Assembly: GCA_039649115.1 (NCBI GenBank)
Contig: JBBWZQ010000263.1
Coordinates: forward strand, 1 to 5,554
DNA from: DATEJJ01 sp039649115
GTDB taxonomy: Bacteria; Actinomycetota; Actinomycetes; Mycobacteriales; Micromonosporaceae
Length of the DNA: 5,554 bases
Direction of reading: 5' to 3'
In this document: in pieces, positions 4,642-5,554 of the stretch
How positions within the stretch are numbered: position 1 is the stretch's first letter
Layout of the letters: each line of letters begins with the position of its first letter
The notes under the pieces: generated by a model
The model's input: the letters and a program-made list of their open reading frames with translations, nothing else
Database searches by the model: none
What the model was told of the DNA's origin: nothing
Translations under genes and position numbers: made by a program

Positions 4642-5554
4642 GACGATCCTCCGTCTGCCCAGACATCCGCCAGCACCAGGTCGACGCTCGGCACAGCGCC
4701 GGCTTTCGCCTCCGCCGTGGCCAGCTCAACCGCTTCCATCGCCGCGTGTTCGATGTCGGCGAGCGTTTCCTCGGCCACGCCGAACATCAACAACCGGCTG
4801 CGGTAGGCCGGCAGCGGGTCACGGGCCAGCCAGGCGTCCACTTCGCCCTGCGGCCGGTACTTTCCCGGATCGGCGCGGGAGTGCCCGCCGTGCCGGTAGG
4901 TCGAGGCCTCGATCAGCGTCGGGCCGCCGCCGGTCCTGGCTTTGGCCAATGCGGACGTCGCCGCGTCGTACATCTCGTCCGGATCGTTGCCGTCCACCAG
5001 CATCGACGGCAGGTTGTAGGCCGAAGCACGGTCGGCCGCCGGGTTCTTCACCGCGGTCACCGCGCTGATCGGCGTGTACTCCATGTACTGGTTGTTCTCG
5101 CAGACGAAAACCACCGGCAGGTTCCACACCACGGCGAAGTTCAGCGCCTCATGGAAAGCGCCGATATTCGTTGTCCCGTCACCGAAGAAGCAGACCGCTA
5201 CCTGACCGCTGTCCCGATACATCGCGCTCCACGCGGCACCGCAGGCGATCGGCAGGTGCGCGCCGATGATGGCGTAGGAGCCCATCACCCCGTGTTGGAC
5301 GCTCGTCAGGTGCATGGATCCCCCTTTCCCCGCCATCAGGCCGTTCTCCCGCCCTAAGAGCTCGGCGAGCACAGGCGTCATCGGGACGCCACGGGCGAGC
5401 GTGTGCGCGTGCCCGCGGTACGTGGCGAAGGTGTAGTCGTCGGGCCGCATCGCGACACCGAAACCGGCCGCGATCGCTTCCTGCCCAAGGGAAAGGTGGC
5501 TGGTGCCCTTCACCAGGTTCTGCAGGAACAAGTCGTACGCGCGCTTCTCGAAGT
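4629..5554 (-). CDS. 2-oxoacid dehydrogenase E1 component, alpha subunit (5' end outside window)
   Basis: This is the TPP-binding subunit of the E1 decarboxylase. The frame stays open to the window edge (first visible residues FEKRAYDLFLQ), so the TTG at 5531 is an internal leucine codon and not the start; from family length about 15-25 residues are missing. The TPP/Mg motif GDG-x26-NN is complete (visible residues 124-154; bases 5091-5183). AGKGGSMH (74-81) and IIGAHLPIA (95-103) are the usual cofactor/substrate segments, and TYRHGGHSRADPGKYR (218-233) is the regulatory loop region near the active-site entrance. The match is to the bacterial pyruvate/acetoin group; the acyl substrate cannot be decided. 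It is the most upstream visible gene of the operon. A leucine in ELLGREN (codon 5355-5357) is TTA, which would need the bldA tRNA in Streptomyces-like hosts. Confidence 0.95.
   Translation of the reverse strand, partial: FEKRAYDLFLQNLVKGTSHLSLGQEAIAAGFGVAMRPDDYTFATYRGHAHTLARGVPMTPVLAELLGRENGLMAGKGGSMHLTSVQHGVMGSYAIIGAHLPIACGAAWSAMYRDSGQVAVCFFGDGTTNIGAFHEALNFAVVWNLPVVFVCENNQYMEYTPISAVTAVKNPAADRASAYNLPSMLVDGNDPDEMYDAATSALAKARTGGGPTLIEASTYRHGGHSRADPGKYRPQGEVDAWLARDPLPAYRSRLLMFGVAEETLADIEHAAMEAVELATAEAKAGAVPSVDLVLADVWADGGSSWRN

Noticed and set aside
3649..4806. A 385-codon open frame on the + strand over the E1 beta gene
   Set aside because: It is antisense to a gene with complete E1 beta motifs, its composition is that of a shadow frame, and it has no domain signature.
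5529..5531. TTG at 5531 as the E1 alpha start
   Set aside because: The frame stays open to the window edge and the upstream residues FEKRAYD match the conserved N-terminal helix of the family, so this is an internal Leu codon.

Overview
The window looks like chromosomal DNA from a high-GC actinomycete (Streptomyces- or Micromonospora-like; the genus cannot be fixed from sequence alone). The reasons are very high GC, strongly GC-biased third codon positions that leave long spurious open frames on both strands, GTG starts, and an HspR/HAIR-type heat-shock operator. There are six protein-coding genes and no RNA genes, mobile elements or CRISPR arrays.

Left part (1-614, + strand): a short regulatory region leads into a small heat-shock protein of the Hsp20/alpha-crystallin family. 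Upstream of it, at 76-96, is a nearly perfect HAIR inverted repeat, the binding site of the repressor HspR, placed over a plausible -35 element.

Middle (615-676): a 62-bp gap between convergent genes holds one strong 12-bp stem-loop, probably a terminator serving both sides.

Right part (677-5554, - strand): five tightly packed genes are read right to left. They encode the alpha subunit (5' end cut off by the window edge) and beta subunit of a thiamine-diphosphate 2-oxoacid dehydrogenase E1, an ATZ/TRZ-type amidohydrolase, a two-domain cupin, and an atypical short-chain dehydrogenase/reductase. Junctions are a 13-bp overlap, a 31-bp gap, a 4-bp GTGA overlap and a 1-bp (or 4-bp) overlap, so this is almost certainly one operon whose promoter lies beyond the right edge. 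No E2 or E3 gene is visible.

The operon reads as a small-molecule pathway: hydrolysis or deamination of a cyclic nitrogen compound, metal-dependent cupin chemistry, a Rossmann-fold step, and TPP-dependent handling of a 2-oxo acid. I do not recognise it as a named pathway. Three of its enzymes depart from textbook active sites: the SDR lacks the Ser-Tyr-Lys triad, the amidohydrolase lacks the HxxE glutamate, and the first cupin domain lacks its His-x-His pair. Two genes carry the rare leucine codon TTA (E1 alpha and amidohydrolase), which in Streptomyces-type hosts would make the operon dependent on the bldA tRNA and so linked to development or specialised metabolism.
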